Translations under genes and position numbers: made by a program | Part shown: in pieces, positions 35,372 to 43,913 of the stretch | Layout: every line of letters starts with the position of its first letter | Numbering within the stretch: the first letter of the stretch is position 1 | Assembly: GCF_000020665.1 (NCBI RefSeq) | Contig: NC_011071.1 | Location: forward strand, 1,912,501 to 1,976,500 | Length of the DNA stretch: 64,000 bases | Origin: Stenotrophomonas maltophilia R551-3 | GTDB lineage: Bacteria; Pseudomonadota; Gammaproteobacteria; Xanthomonadales; Xanthomonadaceae | Reading direction: 5' to 3' | Notes under the pieces: generated by a model | Told to the model about the DNA's origin: nothing | Seen by the model: only the letters and a program-made list of their open reading frames with translations | Database searches by the model: none

Positions 35372-38300
35372 ATGCGTCCTGGTGCGACCACGCGTGACCG
35401 CTGGATCTGGATGACCTCTGCTGTGCTGCTGGGCGCGACCATTGCACTGGAGCTGGTGGTGCCGCTGGGCTACGCGGTATGGCTGGCTTACTTCCTTGCC
35501 GTGGGCGTGACGGTGTTCCAGCGCAGTGCGCGGGCTCCATTCATCGTGGCGGTGCTCGCCTGCATTCTGTTGATTGTCGGCTATAACGTTGCACCGGCCA
35601 GCTCGAACTCGGCATTCTCGTTTGTCAATCGCAGCATCGGCGGCGGCGCATTCCTGATGATCGCGCTGATTGTTTCCCGAGCGATCCAGGCCCGGCGCCA
35701 GGCGATGCGGGCGTTGTGGCTGCAGGAAGCCGAGAATGCAGTGGCGATGAGCCTGCGCGGCGACCTGGGCCCGGAGCAGATCGCCGACGCGGCGGTGACC
35801 CGCCTGGCGGAGCAGCTGCGCGCCGACGTAGGGGCGGTCTATCGGCTGGAGGGCGGACGGCTGCAGCTCACCGGTGGCATGGCGCTGCCATCCGGCACAC
35901 CCGCCTCGTTGTCGTTGCAGGAAGGGCTGGCCGGGCAGGTCGCGCGTGATGAGCGCATCCGTCACCTGCACGGCGACGAGGCAGCTGTGCTCGAACTGCA
36001 GACCAGCCTGGGCCGGTTGCCGGTGCGCGAACGCATCCTGGCGCCGATCAACAGCGATGGCAGCGTGGTGGGTGTCATCGAGCTGGGCCGGGCGCGCATC
36101 GGTGACCAGCAGGGCCTGGACGACGAACTGCTGGAGCGCTGCGCCGAGACCATCGGCATGGCCCTGCGCGCGTCATTGCTGAGGGCGCAGCTGGTGGTCC
36201 TGCTGGAAGAATCGCAGCGTCAGGGCGAAGAACTGCAGGCCCAGCAGGAAGAGCTGCGCGTGGCCAACGAGGAGCTGGAAGAGCAGAGCCGCAGCCTGTT
36301 GCAGTCGCAGAGCCATCTGGAAGAGCAGCAAGCCGAGCTGGAGCAGAGCAATGTCCAGCTGGAAGAGCGTACCCATGAACTGGAGGCACAGAAGCAGGCG
36401 CTGCTGGTTGCGCAGGGGCAGTTGGTCCGCAACAGCAATGAGCTGGCTGCCACCTCGCGTTACAAGTCCGAGTTCCTCGCCAACATGTCGCACGAGCTGC
36501 GCACGCCACTGAACAGCTCGCTGATCCTGGCCAAGCTGCTGGCTGACAACAAGGACGGCACGCTGACCGAAGAGCAGGTGAAGTATGCCCGCGCGATCCT
36601 GTCGTCCAATAATGACCTGCTGGCGCTGATCAACGACATCCTCGATCTGTCGCGCATCGAGGCCGGTCATGTCGAGCTGGCCGATGAAGTGGTGGTGGTC
36701 GACAGTGTGCTGCAACGCCTGCGCGAGACCTTCGAGCCGATGGCACGACAGAAGGGCCTGGCGCTGGAGATCGAGGCCGATGCGCTGGCACCGACCCAAC
36801 TGGTGGCCGACAACCAGCGCCTGCAGCAGATCCTGAAGAACCTGCTGGCCAATGCCCTGAAGTTCACCGAGCACGGCAAGGTCAGCCTGCACGTGCGCGC
36901 TGGCGGCAATGGGCGCGTGCGTTTCGATGTCTGCGATACCGGCATCGGCATTGCCCGCGAGCAGCTGCCGGTCATCTTCGAGGCGTTCCGCCAGGCCGAT
37001 GGCAGCACGCGTCGCCGCTACGGCGGCACCGGCCTGGGCCTGTCGATCTCGCGCGACCTGGCCGAGCGCATGGGCGGCAGCATCCAGGTTGACAGCGAGC
37101 CGGGACGCGGCAGCTGCTTCATCCTTGAGCTGCCGCTGCAGGGTGCGCCGGCGTCCCAAGCTCTCCCGGCGATGGCGACGGAAGCTGTTCCGTTGCCAGT
37201 GGCAGCACCGGCGCCCGCTCGTGTTGTGGCTGCGCCTGCGGCTGTGCCCCCCGCTGCTGTGTCGATGGCAGTTGCAAGCGTGGCGGATGACCGGGGCCGG
37301 CGCCAGCGCGCCGGTCGGCTGATCCTCGCAGTGGAGGATGACACCACCTTCGCCGAGGCGCTCGTGTCACTGGCCCATGAGCTGGACTTCGACTGCGTGG
37401 TAGCCAGTACGGCCGAAGAGGCCCTGGCGCTGGCCGCCGAGCTGCGTCCGAACGGCATCCTGCTCGATATCGGCCTGCCCGACGTTTCCGGTCTGAGCGT
37501 GCTGGAGCGGCTGAAGCGCAATCCGGACACGCGCCACATCCCGGTGCATGTGGTTTCGGCGATGGATCGCAGCCAGGTCGCGCGCGAGTTGGGCGCGATC
37601 GGCTTCGCGATCAAGCCGACCACACGTGAGCGACTGGCAGCGGCCATCGAGCAGCTGGAACAGACCAGCCGGCGCGATGTGCGGCGCCTGCTGATCGTCG
37701 AGGACGACAGCGAGCTGCGCCGCAACCTGGAGCTGCTGCTGGGCCGCGAGCAACTGCAGATTGTCGCCGTCGGTACTCTCGCCGGCGCGCTGGAACAGCT
37801 CAGCACGGTTACCTTCGATTGCATGGTGATGGATCTGTCGTTGCCGGATGGCAGCGGTTACGACCTGCTCGAGCATATGGCCAGCAACGATGACGTCGGC
37901 TTCCCGCCGGTGATCGTCTACACCGGCCGTGCGCTCAGCCGCGAGGAAGAGCAGCGTCTGCGCCGTTACTCGAAGAGCATCATCATCAAGGGCGCGCGCT
38001 CCCCGGAGCGACTGCTGGACGAGGTGACCCTGTTCCTGCACAGCGTCGAGGCCAGCCTACCCAGCGACCAGCAGCGCCTGCTGCGCGAGGCACGCCGCCG
38101 CGATACCGTGCTCGATGGCCGTACCGTGCTGCTGGCCGAGGATGACGTGCGCAACATCTTCGCGCTGTCCAGCGTGCTCGAGCCGCTGGGCGTGACGTTG
38201 GAGATCGCGCGCAACGGCCAGGAGGCGGTGGATCGCCTGGCTGAGCGCGAGGTCGACCTGGTGCTGATGGACATCATGATGCCGGAGAAGGACGGCCTGG

Positions 38301-38485
38301 CCGCGATGCGCGAGATCCGCGCGCAGCGCCACTTGCAGGACCTGCCGATCATTGCGCTGACCGCCAAGGCCATGCCGGACGACCGCGAACGTTGCCTGCA
38401 GGCCGGTGCCAATGACTACATCGCCAAGCCGATCGATGTCGACAAGCTGGTCTCGCTGTGCCGGGTCTGGTGCTCGCGGCAATGA
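35372..38485 (+). CDS. Membrane hybrid histidine kinase with GAF, long coiled coil and three receivers
   Basis: 1037 aa from MRPGATTR. Four membrane helices (about 12-105) precede a GAF-like domain (about 125-270). A Glu/Gln-rich coiled coil (about 275-360) leads to HisKA (His374 in FLANMSHELRTPLN) and an ATPase core (NLLANALKFTEHG, DTGIGI, GGTGLGLSIS). A Pro/Ala linker is followed by three receiver domains with phospho-Asp near residues 699, 821 and 967. It heads an operon with cheR, cheB and a receiver-kinase, each overlapping the next. The signal is unknown. Confidence 0.92.
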   Translation: MRPGATTRDRWIWMTSAVLLGATIALELVVPLGYAVWLAYFLAVGVTVFQRSARAPFIVAVLACILLIVGYNVAPASSNSAFSFVNRSIGGGAFLMIALIVSRAIQARRQAMRALWLQEAENAVAMSLRGDLGPEQIADAAVTRLAEQLRADVGAVYRLEGGRLQLTGGMALPSGTPASLSLQEGLAGQVARDERIRHLHGDEAAVLELQTSLGRLPVRERILAPINSDGSVVGVIELGRARIGDQQGLDDELLERCAETIGMALRASLLRAQLVVLLEESQRQGEELQAQQEELRVANEELEEQSRSLLQSQSHLEEQQAELEQSNVQLEERTHELEAQKQALLVAQGQLVRNSNELAATSRYKSEFLANMSHELRTPLNSSLILAKLLADNKDGTLTEEQVKYARAILSSNNDLLALINDILDLSRIEAGHVELADEVVVVDSVLQRLRETFEPMARQKGLALEIEADALAPTQLVADNQRLQQILKNLLANALKFTEHGKVSLHVRAGGNGRVRFDVCDTGIGIAREQLPVIFEAFRQADGSTRRRYGGTGLGLSISRDLAERMGGSIQVDSEPGRGSCFILELPLQGAPASQALPAMATEAVPLPVAAPAPARVVAAPAAVPPAAVSMAVASVADDRGRRQRAGRLILAVEDDTTFAEALVSLAHELDFDCVVASTAEEALALAAELRPNGILLDIGLPDVSGLSVLERLKRNPDTRHIPVHVVSAMDRSQVARELGAIGFAIKPTTRERLAAAIEQLEQTSRRDVRRLLIVEDDSELRRNLELLLGREQLQIVAVGTLAGALEQLSTVTFDCMVMDLSLPDGSGYDLLEHMASNDDVGFPPVIVYTGRALSREEEQRLRRYSKSIIIKGARSPERLLDEVTLFLHSVEASLPSDQQRLLREARRRDTVLDGRTVLLAEDDVRNIFALSSVLEPLGVTLEIARNGQEAVDRLAEREVDLVLMDIMMPEKDGLAAMREIRAQRHLQDLPIIALTAKAMPDDRERCLQAGANDYIAKPIDVDKLVSLCRVWCSRQ

Positions 38486-39306
38486 ACGAGCAGGCGCTGT
38501 TCGATCTGGAACTGAAGGTGTTGCTGGAGGCGTTGTACCAGCGCTACCACTACGACTTCCGCAGCTATGCGGTGTCGTCGCTGCGCCGGCGCATCCGCCA
38601 GGCCATGCAGCGTTACGAGTGCGAGCGACTGGCGGACCTGCAGCATCGCCTGCTGCATGAGCCGGAGCTGTTCGCCCAGGCCATGCAGTTTTTCACCGTG
38701 CAGGTCTCGGAGATGTTCCGTGACCCCGCCTATTTCCGTGAGCTGCGCGAACAGGTGGTGCCGGTGCTGCGCACCTATCCGTCGGTGAAACTGTGGGTGG
38801 CCGGTTGCAGCACCGGCGAGGAAGTGTGGTCACTGGCGATCCTGCTGCATGAGGAAGGCCTGCTTGATCGCAGCATCGTCTATGCCACCGACATCAATCC
38901 GGCCGCGTTGGCCACCGCCGAGGCGGGTGCCTATGGCATCGACCGGATGGCCCAGTTCAGCCGCAACTACCTGGCCGCCGGTGGCACCGCGTCGCTGTCC
39001 GACTACTACGCCACGGCCTACGATGGCGCGGTGTTCGACCGTCAGCTGCGCCGCAACGTGGTGTTCGCCGACCACAGCCTGGCCACCGATACCGTGTTCT
39101 CCGAAGTGCACCTGGTGTCGTGCCGCAACGTATTGATCTATTTCAACCGTGATCTTCAGGACCGGGCCGTGGGCCTGTTCCGGGAGGCGCTGGTGCACCG
39201 CGGATTCCTCGGCCTGGGTAGCAAGGAGTCGCTGCAGTTCGGGCGCCACCACGATGCCTTCGCGGTCTGTTCGCGCGAGCATCGCCTGTACCGGAAGGTT
39301 GCCTGA
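38482..39306 (+). CDS. CheR-type protein-glutamate methyltransferase
   Basis: 274 aa from MNEQALF. The CheR N-terminal helical domain is followed by the SAM-binding VKLWVAGCSTGEEVWSLAILL, the ATDINPAAL motif, and RNVLIYFNRDLQ. It methylates glutamates in a protein substrate. No chemoreceptor, CheA or CheW gene is nearby. The ATG overlaps the stop of the hybrid kinase (ATGA). The substrate may be the kinase itself. Confidence 0.9.
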   Translation: MNEQALFDLELKVLLEALYQRYHYDFRSYAVSSLRRRIRQAMQRYECERLADLQHRLLHEPELFAQAMQFFTVQVSEMFRDPAYFRELREQVVPVLRTYPSVKLWVAGCSTGEEVWSLAILLHEEGLLDRSIVYATDINPAALATAEAGAYGIDRMAQFSRNYLAAGGTASLSDYYATAYDGAVFDRQLRRNVVFADHSLATDTVFSEVHLVSCRNVLIYFNRDLQDRAVGLFREALVHRGFLGLGSKESLQFGRHHDAFAVCSREHRLYRKVA

Positions 39307-39881
39307 TGGCGGTGCAGGCTCGCCCTGCGGTGCTGGTGGTCGGCGCCTCCGCGGGAGGTGTTGCCGCGCTGCAGGTGGTACTCGGCGCACTTCCGGCCCG
39401 GTTGCCGGCGCCGGTGCTGGCCGTGCTGCACCTGCCGCGAGACCGTACCAGCCGCATTGCCGAAGTGCTGGCGCCCTATTGCGCGCTGCCGGTGCGCGAG
39501 GCGGAAGACAAGCAGCCGCTGCAGCCCGGCACGGTGACGTTCGCCCCGCCGGACTACCACCTGCTGGTGGAGGACGCCGGCGCGGTGGCGTTGTCGGTGG
39601 ATGCGCCAGTGCTGTTCTCGCGCCCGGCCATCGACCCGCTGTTTGAATCGGCCGCTGCGGTGTTTGGTCCGCAGGTGCTGGCGCTGCTGCTGACCGGTGC
39701 GAGCAGTGACGGCAGCGAAGGAGTGGCCGCCGTGCGCGCCGCTGGCGGCCGCGCCTGGCTGCAATGTCCCGAGGAGGCCGAGGCATCGATGATGCCGGCC
39801 TCCGCCCTGCAGCACGCTGGCGCCGATGCCGTGCTGCCCCTTGAACTGATGTGTCGTCGCCTGAAGGAGTTGTTTGCATGA
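39306..39881 (+). CDS. Stand-alone CheB methylesterase domain
   Basis: 191 aa. It contains only the esterase domain, not the usual receiver. Catalytic Ser15 is in VVGASAGGV, the His lies in VLHLPRD, and the Asp in LTGASSDGSEG. It should hydrolyse glutamyl methyl esters or deamidate Gln. Without the receiver it lacks the standard phosphorylation control. It overlaps the stop of the CheR gene and is followed by a receiver-kinase, again overlapping. Confidence 0.9.
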   Translation: MAVQARPAVLVVGASAGGVAALQVVLGALPARLPAPVLAVLHLPRDRTSRIAEVLAPYCALPVREAEDKQPLQPGTVTFAPPDYHLLVEDAGAVALSVDAPVLFSRPAIDPLFESAAAVFGPQVLALLLTGASSDGSEGVAAVRAAGGRAWLQCPEEAEASMMPASALQHAGADAVLPLELMCRRLKELFA

Positions 39882-41011
39882 ACCTGCTGCCACCGGACCC
39901 TGCGCAGTCGCAGTCCCCGGTCAACCTGCTGATCGTCGATGACGTGCCGCAGAACCTGGTGGCCATGCAGGCGCTGCTGCAACGCGAGGGCGTGAATCTG
40001 CTGCTGGCCGGTTCCGGCGCGCAGGCGCTGGAGCTGCTGCTGGAGCATGAGGTCGCGCTGGCCCTGCTGGACGTGCACATGCCGGAGATCGATGGCTTCA
40101 CCCTGGCCGAGCTGATGCGCGGTTCGCATCGCAGTCGCACGGTACCGATCATATTCCTGACCGCCTCGCCGGATGATCCGGTGCGCGCGTTCAAGGGCTA
40201 CGAAACCGGCGCGGTGGATTTCCTGCACAAGCCGGTGGCGCCGCAGGTGATCCTGAGCAAGGTCAACGTCTTCATCGAGCTGTACCAGCAACGCCAGTTG
40301 CTGAAGGCGCGCAACGAGGCGCTGGAGCGTGCGCTCAAGCTCAACGAGACGATGGCTGCGGTACTGACCCACGACCTGCGTACGCCGTTGTCGGCAATCC
40401 TGCTGTGCGTCGACAAGCTGGCGCTGGACCTTCCGCAAGGCAACGCGGGTGCGCAGCAGACGCTGCAGTATCTGGAGGCCAGCACCCTGCGCATGGCGCG
40501 GATGGTGGAGCAGCTGCTGGACTTCTCGCGGATCCGCAGCGGCGGCCTGCGCCTGCAGGCCAGTACCTGCGATCTGGCCGAGGTCACCCGCGCGGTGGTG
40601 GCGGAGGTGGGCAGTGCGCATGGTGCAGGCCGGATCCGACTGGATACACACGGCGACACGCAGCTTCAGGGCGACCTGGATCGACTGGGACAGGTTGCAG
40701 CAAACCTGATCGGCAATGCACTGACGCATGGCAACGAGGCACAGGTCGAGGTGGATGGCCGTGACCCGCGCAACGTGCTGCTGCGGGTGCGCAATGCCGG
40801 TGAGATAGATGCGGCGCTGCTGCCGCGCCTGTTCGAACCGTTCAAGGCCAGCTTCCACCAGAGCAATGGACTTGGCCTCGGCCTGTACATCGTCGATCAG
40901 TTCGTGCGGGCGCATGGCGGCCGTATCGGTGCCCGCAACGAAGCAGGGCAGGTGGTGTTCGAGGCGTTGTTGCCAAGGCGCAGTGACGGGGCGGTGGCGA
41001 CCGCAAGCTGA
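39878..41011 (+). CDS. Receiver-histidine kinase protein
   Basis: 377 aa. It has an N-terminal receiver (DVHMPEIDGF with the phospho-Asp, FLHKPVAP with Lys) followed by HisKA (MAAVLTHDLRTPLSAIL) and an ATPase core (NLIGNALTHG, GLGLGLYIVDQFV). Receiver-then-kinase order suggests it receives phosphate from the hybrid kinase and controls a further regulator. It is the last of four overlapping genes in this operon. Confidence 0.9.
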   Translation: MNLLPPDPAQSQSPVNLLIVDDVPQNLVAMQALLQREGVNLLLAGSGAQALELLLEHEVALALLDVHMPEIDGFTLAELMRGSHRSRTVPIIFLTASPDDPVRAFKGYETGAVDFLHKPVAPQVILSKVNVFIELYQQRQLLKARNEALERALKLNETMAAVLTHDLRTPLSAILLCVDKLALDLPQGNAGAQQTLQYLEASTLRMARMVEQLLDFSRIRSGGLRLQASTCDLAEVTRAVVAEVGSAHGAGRIRLDTHGDTQLQGDLDRLGQVAANLIGNALTHGNEAQVEVDGRDPRNVLLRVRNAGEIDAALLPRLFEPFKASFHQSNGLGLGLYIVDQFVRAHGGRIGARNEAGQVVFEALLPRRSDGAVATAS

Positions 41012-41094
41012 ATTCTTCAGCAAACGTTTCCGGATACTGAGACGGGCTCGTCCGCAACTGCTACCGTGGCGACTCACGTTGCCAAGGAAGCTCC

Positions 41095-41523
41095 ATGCCA
41101 TTGCGTGCCATCGCCTACGTCAGCAAGGTGCTGCCGGATCTTTCCGCCGAACGCCTGCATGTATTGGTCGAGGATGCGGCACGCTTCAACAAGCTGGCCG
41201 GGGTGACCGGCGTGCTGCTGCATGACGGTGACCGTTTCCTGCAGTACATCGAGGGACCACCGGACGGCATCGATTCGGTGTATGAGCGCATCCTGCAGGC
41301 GGGCAGCCATATCGACATCGTCGAGCTGGCGCGCGGCCGGCTGGGCCAGCGCCAGTTCCCGTACTGGTCGATGCGCGCGCTGCCGGTGGATGCGGCGCTG
41401 TTGCGTCAGCTGTCTGCCAGTGACTGGTCCGGCTTTACTCGCGCACTGCAGGGCGATCGTTCCGCGCCGACGCCGGTGGACCTGCTCGACAGGGTGGTGC
41501 AGCCGGTCCTTCACGTCGGCTGA
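41095..41523 (+). CDS. BLUF-domain blue-light sensor
   Basis: 142 aa. It is a short BLUF protein that should bind FAD and respond to blue light. The key residues are present: Tyr8 (IAYVS), Asn32 (RFNKLAGVTGVLL) and Gln50 (RFLQYIEGP). These form the hydrogen-bond network that switches in light. A C-terminal extension of about 45 residues has no recognised output domain. It lies 83 bp after the kinase operon and may feed into it. Confidence 0.93.
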   Translation: MPLRAIAYVSKVLPDLSAERLHVLVEDAARFNKLAGVTGVLLHDGDRFLQYIEGPPDGIDSVYERILQAGSHIDIVELARGRLGQRQFPYWSMRALPVDAALLRQLSASDWSGFTRALQGDRSAPTPVDLLDRVVQPVLHVG

Positions 41524-41538
41524 CCCCGAACCACAGGC

Positions 41539-41859
41539 TCAGCGTGGATCGCCACCACAGTAGGCGGCATGCAACGCCTTCAGTACACCCAGCGCCGGGC
41601 CATCGACCACGCGGTAGTGGATGGCCTGCGCCTGGCGGCGGGTCGCCACGATATCCAGTTCGCGCAGCACCGCCAGATGCTGCGACAGCGCCGATGCACT
41701 GAGCCCGGTCAGCGCCTGTAGTTCCGGCACCGGCGCTTCGCCTTCCACCAGTCGGCACAGCACGCGCAGCCGCGCAGGATGGGCCAGGCTCTTAAGCAGC
41801 GTTGCAGCCTCGGCGGCGTGTTCGGCCATGGCGGCGCTGTCGAGCGGGGTGCGGGCCAT
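41539..41859 (-). CDS. bigR: ArsR-family BigR/SqrR-type sulfide sensor
   Basis: 106 aa. The winged helix (LTGLSASALSQHLAVLRELDIVATRRQAQAIHYRV) is typical of the family. Two cysteines, Cys35 (LRVLCRL) and Cys101 (AYCGGDPR), are separated by 66 residues, as in the redox pair of BigR. This supports a persulfide switch rather than metal sensing. It diverges from two YeeE/YedE genes with palindromic operators between. Confidence 0.85.
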   Translation of the reverse strand: MARTPLDSAAMAEHAAEAATLLKSLAHPARLRVLCRLVEGEAPVPELQALTGLSASALSQHLAVLRELDIVATRRQAQAIHYRVVDGPALGVLKALHAAYCGGDPR

Positions 41860-41874
41860 GGTTGACCTTTTTGT

Positions 41875-41905
41875 TTAGAAGTGTCTAATTTAGATAAATC
41901 TAAAT
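41875..41905. promoter_or_regulatory. Overlapping BigR-type operators
   Basis: ATTTAGATAAATCTAAAT (41888-41905) is an exact palindrome. A second inverted repeat, TTAGA (41875-41879) AGTG TCTAA (41884-41888), overlaps its edge by one base. Both are AT-rich and lie between bigR and the YeeE/YedE pair, so a BigR dimer could repress both promoters. Confidence 0.75.
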
Positions 41906-41945
41906 CAAAGGGCAATCCCATGAGCGGCGTGAAAGAGGGCAGGGC

Positions 41946-42383
41946 ATGAACCTGCCATGGACCGCGGTGGCTGGCGGAGCGCTGATCGGCGCCGCCGCGG
42001 TGTTGCTGCTCGCCACTGTCGGGCGCGTGGCGGGTATCAGTGGGATCGCCGCGGGCAGCCTGCGCGCAGCAGAAGGCGAGCGCGGCTGGCGCTGGGCATT
42101 CCTGCTGGGCCTGCTCACAGCAGCGGGGCTGGTGCTGTGGTGGCAGGCGTTGCCCGAGGCCTCGCCACGCGTGCTGTTGCGCGATGCCTTGCCGGCCTGG
42201 CAGTTGATCTGCGCCGGCCTGCTGGTGGGCTTCGGCACGCGCCTGGGCAGTGGTTGTACCAGTGGTCATGGCGTCTGTGGCATGGCCCGCGGCTCGAAGC
42301 GTTCGCTGCTGGCAGTGCTGGTGTTCATGGCCTGCGCAATGCTGACCACGTTCCTGATCCGGCACGGCGGAGGGCTGGCATGA
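41946..42383 (+). CDS. YeeE/YedE family membrane protein, first half
   Basis: 145 aa with about four membrane helices. The motif GFGTRLGSGCTSGHGVCGMARGSKRSLLA has the conserved cysteines and glycines of the YeeE/YedE family, which moves thiosulfate or other reduced sulfur. Here the fold is split over two genes; the stop overlaps the start of the second (ATGA). Confidence 0.87.
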   Translation: MNLPWTAVAGGALIGAAAVLLLATVGRVAGISGIAAGSLRAAEGERGWRWAFLLGLLTAAGLVLWWQALPEASPRVLLRDALPAWQLICAGLLVGFGTRLGSGCTSGHGVCGMARGSKRSLLAVLVFMACAMLTTFLIRHGGGLA

Positions 42384-42793
42384 GTCGCGCACTATGGGCC
42401 GCCGCTGCGGCCGGTGTGCTGTTTGGCGCTGGGCTGGCGCTTTCCGGGATGACCGACGCGCGTCGCGTGCTCGGCTTCCTCGATGTCGCCGGTGATTTTG
42501 ATCCGACGTTGATGTGGGTGCTGGCCTCGGCGCTGCTGGTCAGTGCGGTCGGGCAGCGCTGGGTGCTGCGACGCGCGCGTCCCGGGTATGCGGCCCGCTT
42601 CCAGCTGCCCACCGCACGTGATGTCGATGCGCGCCTGCTGCTGGGCGCCGCGCTGTTCGGTATCGGCTGGGGATGGGCTGGTTACTGCCCCGGACCGGCC
42701 ATCGCGGGGCTGGCGGTGGCATCGCGCGAAGCGCTGTGGTTCGTACCCGCGATGCTGTTGGGCTTCTGGCTGCACGACCGCTTCGTACGCTGA
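42380..42793 (+). CDS. YeeE/YedE family membrane protein, second half
   Basis: 137 aa with four helices. LFGAGLALSGMTDARRVLGFLDVAGDFDPTLM and GIGWGWAGYCPGPAIAGLA match the C-terminal half of YeeE/YedE, including the conserved Cys in GYCPGP. It is coupled to the preceding gene and would form the second subunit of a sulfur importer or exporter controlled by BigR. Confidence 0.87.
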   Translation: MSRALWAAAAAGVLFGAGLALSGMTDARRVLGFLDVAGDFDPTLMWVLASALLVSAVGQRWVLRRARPGYAARFQLPTARDVDARLLLGAALFGIGWGWAGYCPGPAIAGLAVASREALWFVPAMLLGFWLHDRFVR

Positions 42794-42860
42794 GGTTTCA
42801 CCGCTGTGTCACGATGGATCGGGTCAGATCCACGGACCACGGGGAAAGGAGCGTACCGAC

Positions 42861-43913
42861 ATGGCACGGATGAAGTGGAAGGGAAAGGCAATGCTGGCCA
42901 TGGCGCTGGCATCCGCGATCACACCGGCACTGGCCTGCACGCGTGCGGTGTACCTGGGCGACAACGGTGATGTGATCACCGCGCGTTCGATGGACTGGAA
43001 GGTCGATGTAGCGACCAATCTCTACGTCCTGCCGCGCGGCATTGCGCGCACCGGCCAGGCCGGCCCGAAGTCGCTGGCGTGGACCGCGCGCTACGGCAGC
43101 GTGGTGGCCACCGGCTACGACGTGTCGACCACCGATGGCATGAACGAGAAGGGCCTGGTCGCCAACCTGCTGTGGCTGGTGGAGTCGGAATACCCGCAAC
43201 AGCGCGGCAAAAAGCCCGGCTTGTCCATCTCGCTGTGGGCGCAGTACGTACTCGATAATTTCGCAACAGTGGAAGAGGCGGTGGCGGCGCTGAAGCGCGA
43301 GCCGTACTCGATCGTCACCGACAAGGTTCCCGGCGAAGACCGCCAGGCGACGTTGCACCTGTCACTGTCCGACGCGAGTGGCGACAGCGCTATCGTCGAG
43401 TACATCGGTGGCCGCCAGGTGATCCATCACGATCGTCGCTACCAGGTGATGACCAACTCGCCGACCTTCGAGCAGCAGCTGGCACTCAACAGCTACTGGC
43501 AGCAGATCGGTGGCACGGTGATGCTGCCGGGCACCAACCGCTCGTCCGACCGCTTTGCGCGGGCTTCGTTCTACATCAATGCCATTCCCAAGGCGGAAGA
43601 CCCGGTGGAGGCGTTGGCCAGTGTCTTCAGCGTGATCCGTAACGCGTCGGTGCCGTACGGCATCACCACCCCGGGCGAGCCGAACATCTCGTCCACGCGC
43701 TGGCGCACCGTAGCCGACCACAAGCGCCGGCTGTATTTCTTCGAATCGGCGTTGACTCCGAACACCTTCTGGGTCGATCTGAACAAGGTCGATTTCGGCG
43801 GCCAGGTGCTCAAGCTCGACCTTGGCAAGGACCAGCGCAATACCTTTGCCGGCGATGCACTGGGCCAGTTCGTGCCCAGCGCACCGTTCACCTTCCTTGG
43901 CGTCGACGGTTAG
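42861..43913 (+). CDS. Secreted linear amide C-N hydrolase (Ntn, choloylglycine-hydrolase family)
   Basis: 350 aa with an AAGGAG ribosome-binding site 10 bp before the ATG. A signal peptide ends ITPALA and the next residue is Cys26, so signal cleavage would expose the N-terminal nucleophile of the Ntn class. Other active-site motifs are ITARSMDWK (Arg, Asp), MNEKGLVANLLWL (Asn) and a later PGTNRSSDRF Arg. These fit bile-salt hydrolase/penicillin-V acylase relatives. The substrate is not known. The stop overlaps the convergent next gene by 4 bp. Confidence 0.88.
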   Translation: MARMKWKGKAMLAMALASAITPALACTRAVYLGDNGDVITARSMDWKVDVATNLYVLPRGIARTGQAGPKSLAWTARYGSVVATGYDVSTTDGMNEKGLVANLLWLVESEYPQQRGKKPGLSISLWAQYVLDNFATVEEAVAALKREPYSIVTDKVPGEDRQATLHLSLSDASGDSAIVEYIGGRQVIHHDRRYQVMTNSPTFEQQLALNSYWQQIGGTVMLPGTNRSSDRFARASFYINAIPKAEDPVEALASVFSVIRNASVPYGITTPGEPNISSTRWRTVADHKRRLYFFESALTPNTFWVDLNKVDFGGQVLKLDLGKDQRNTFAGDALGQFVPSAPFTFLGVDG

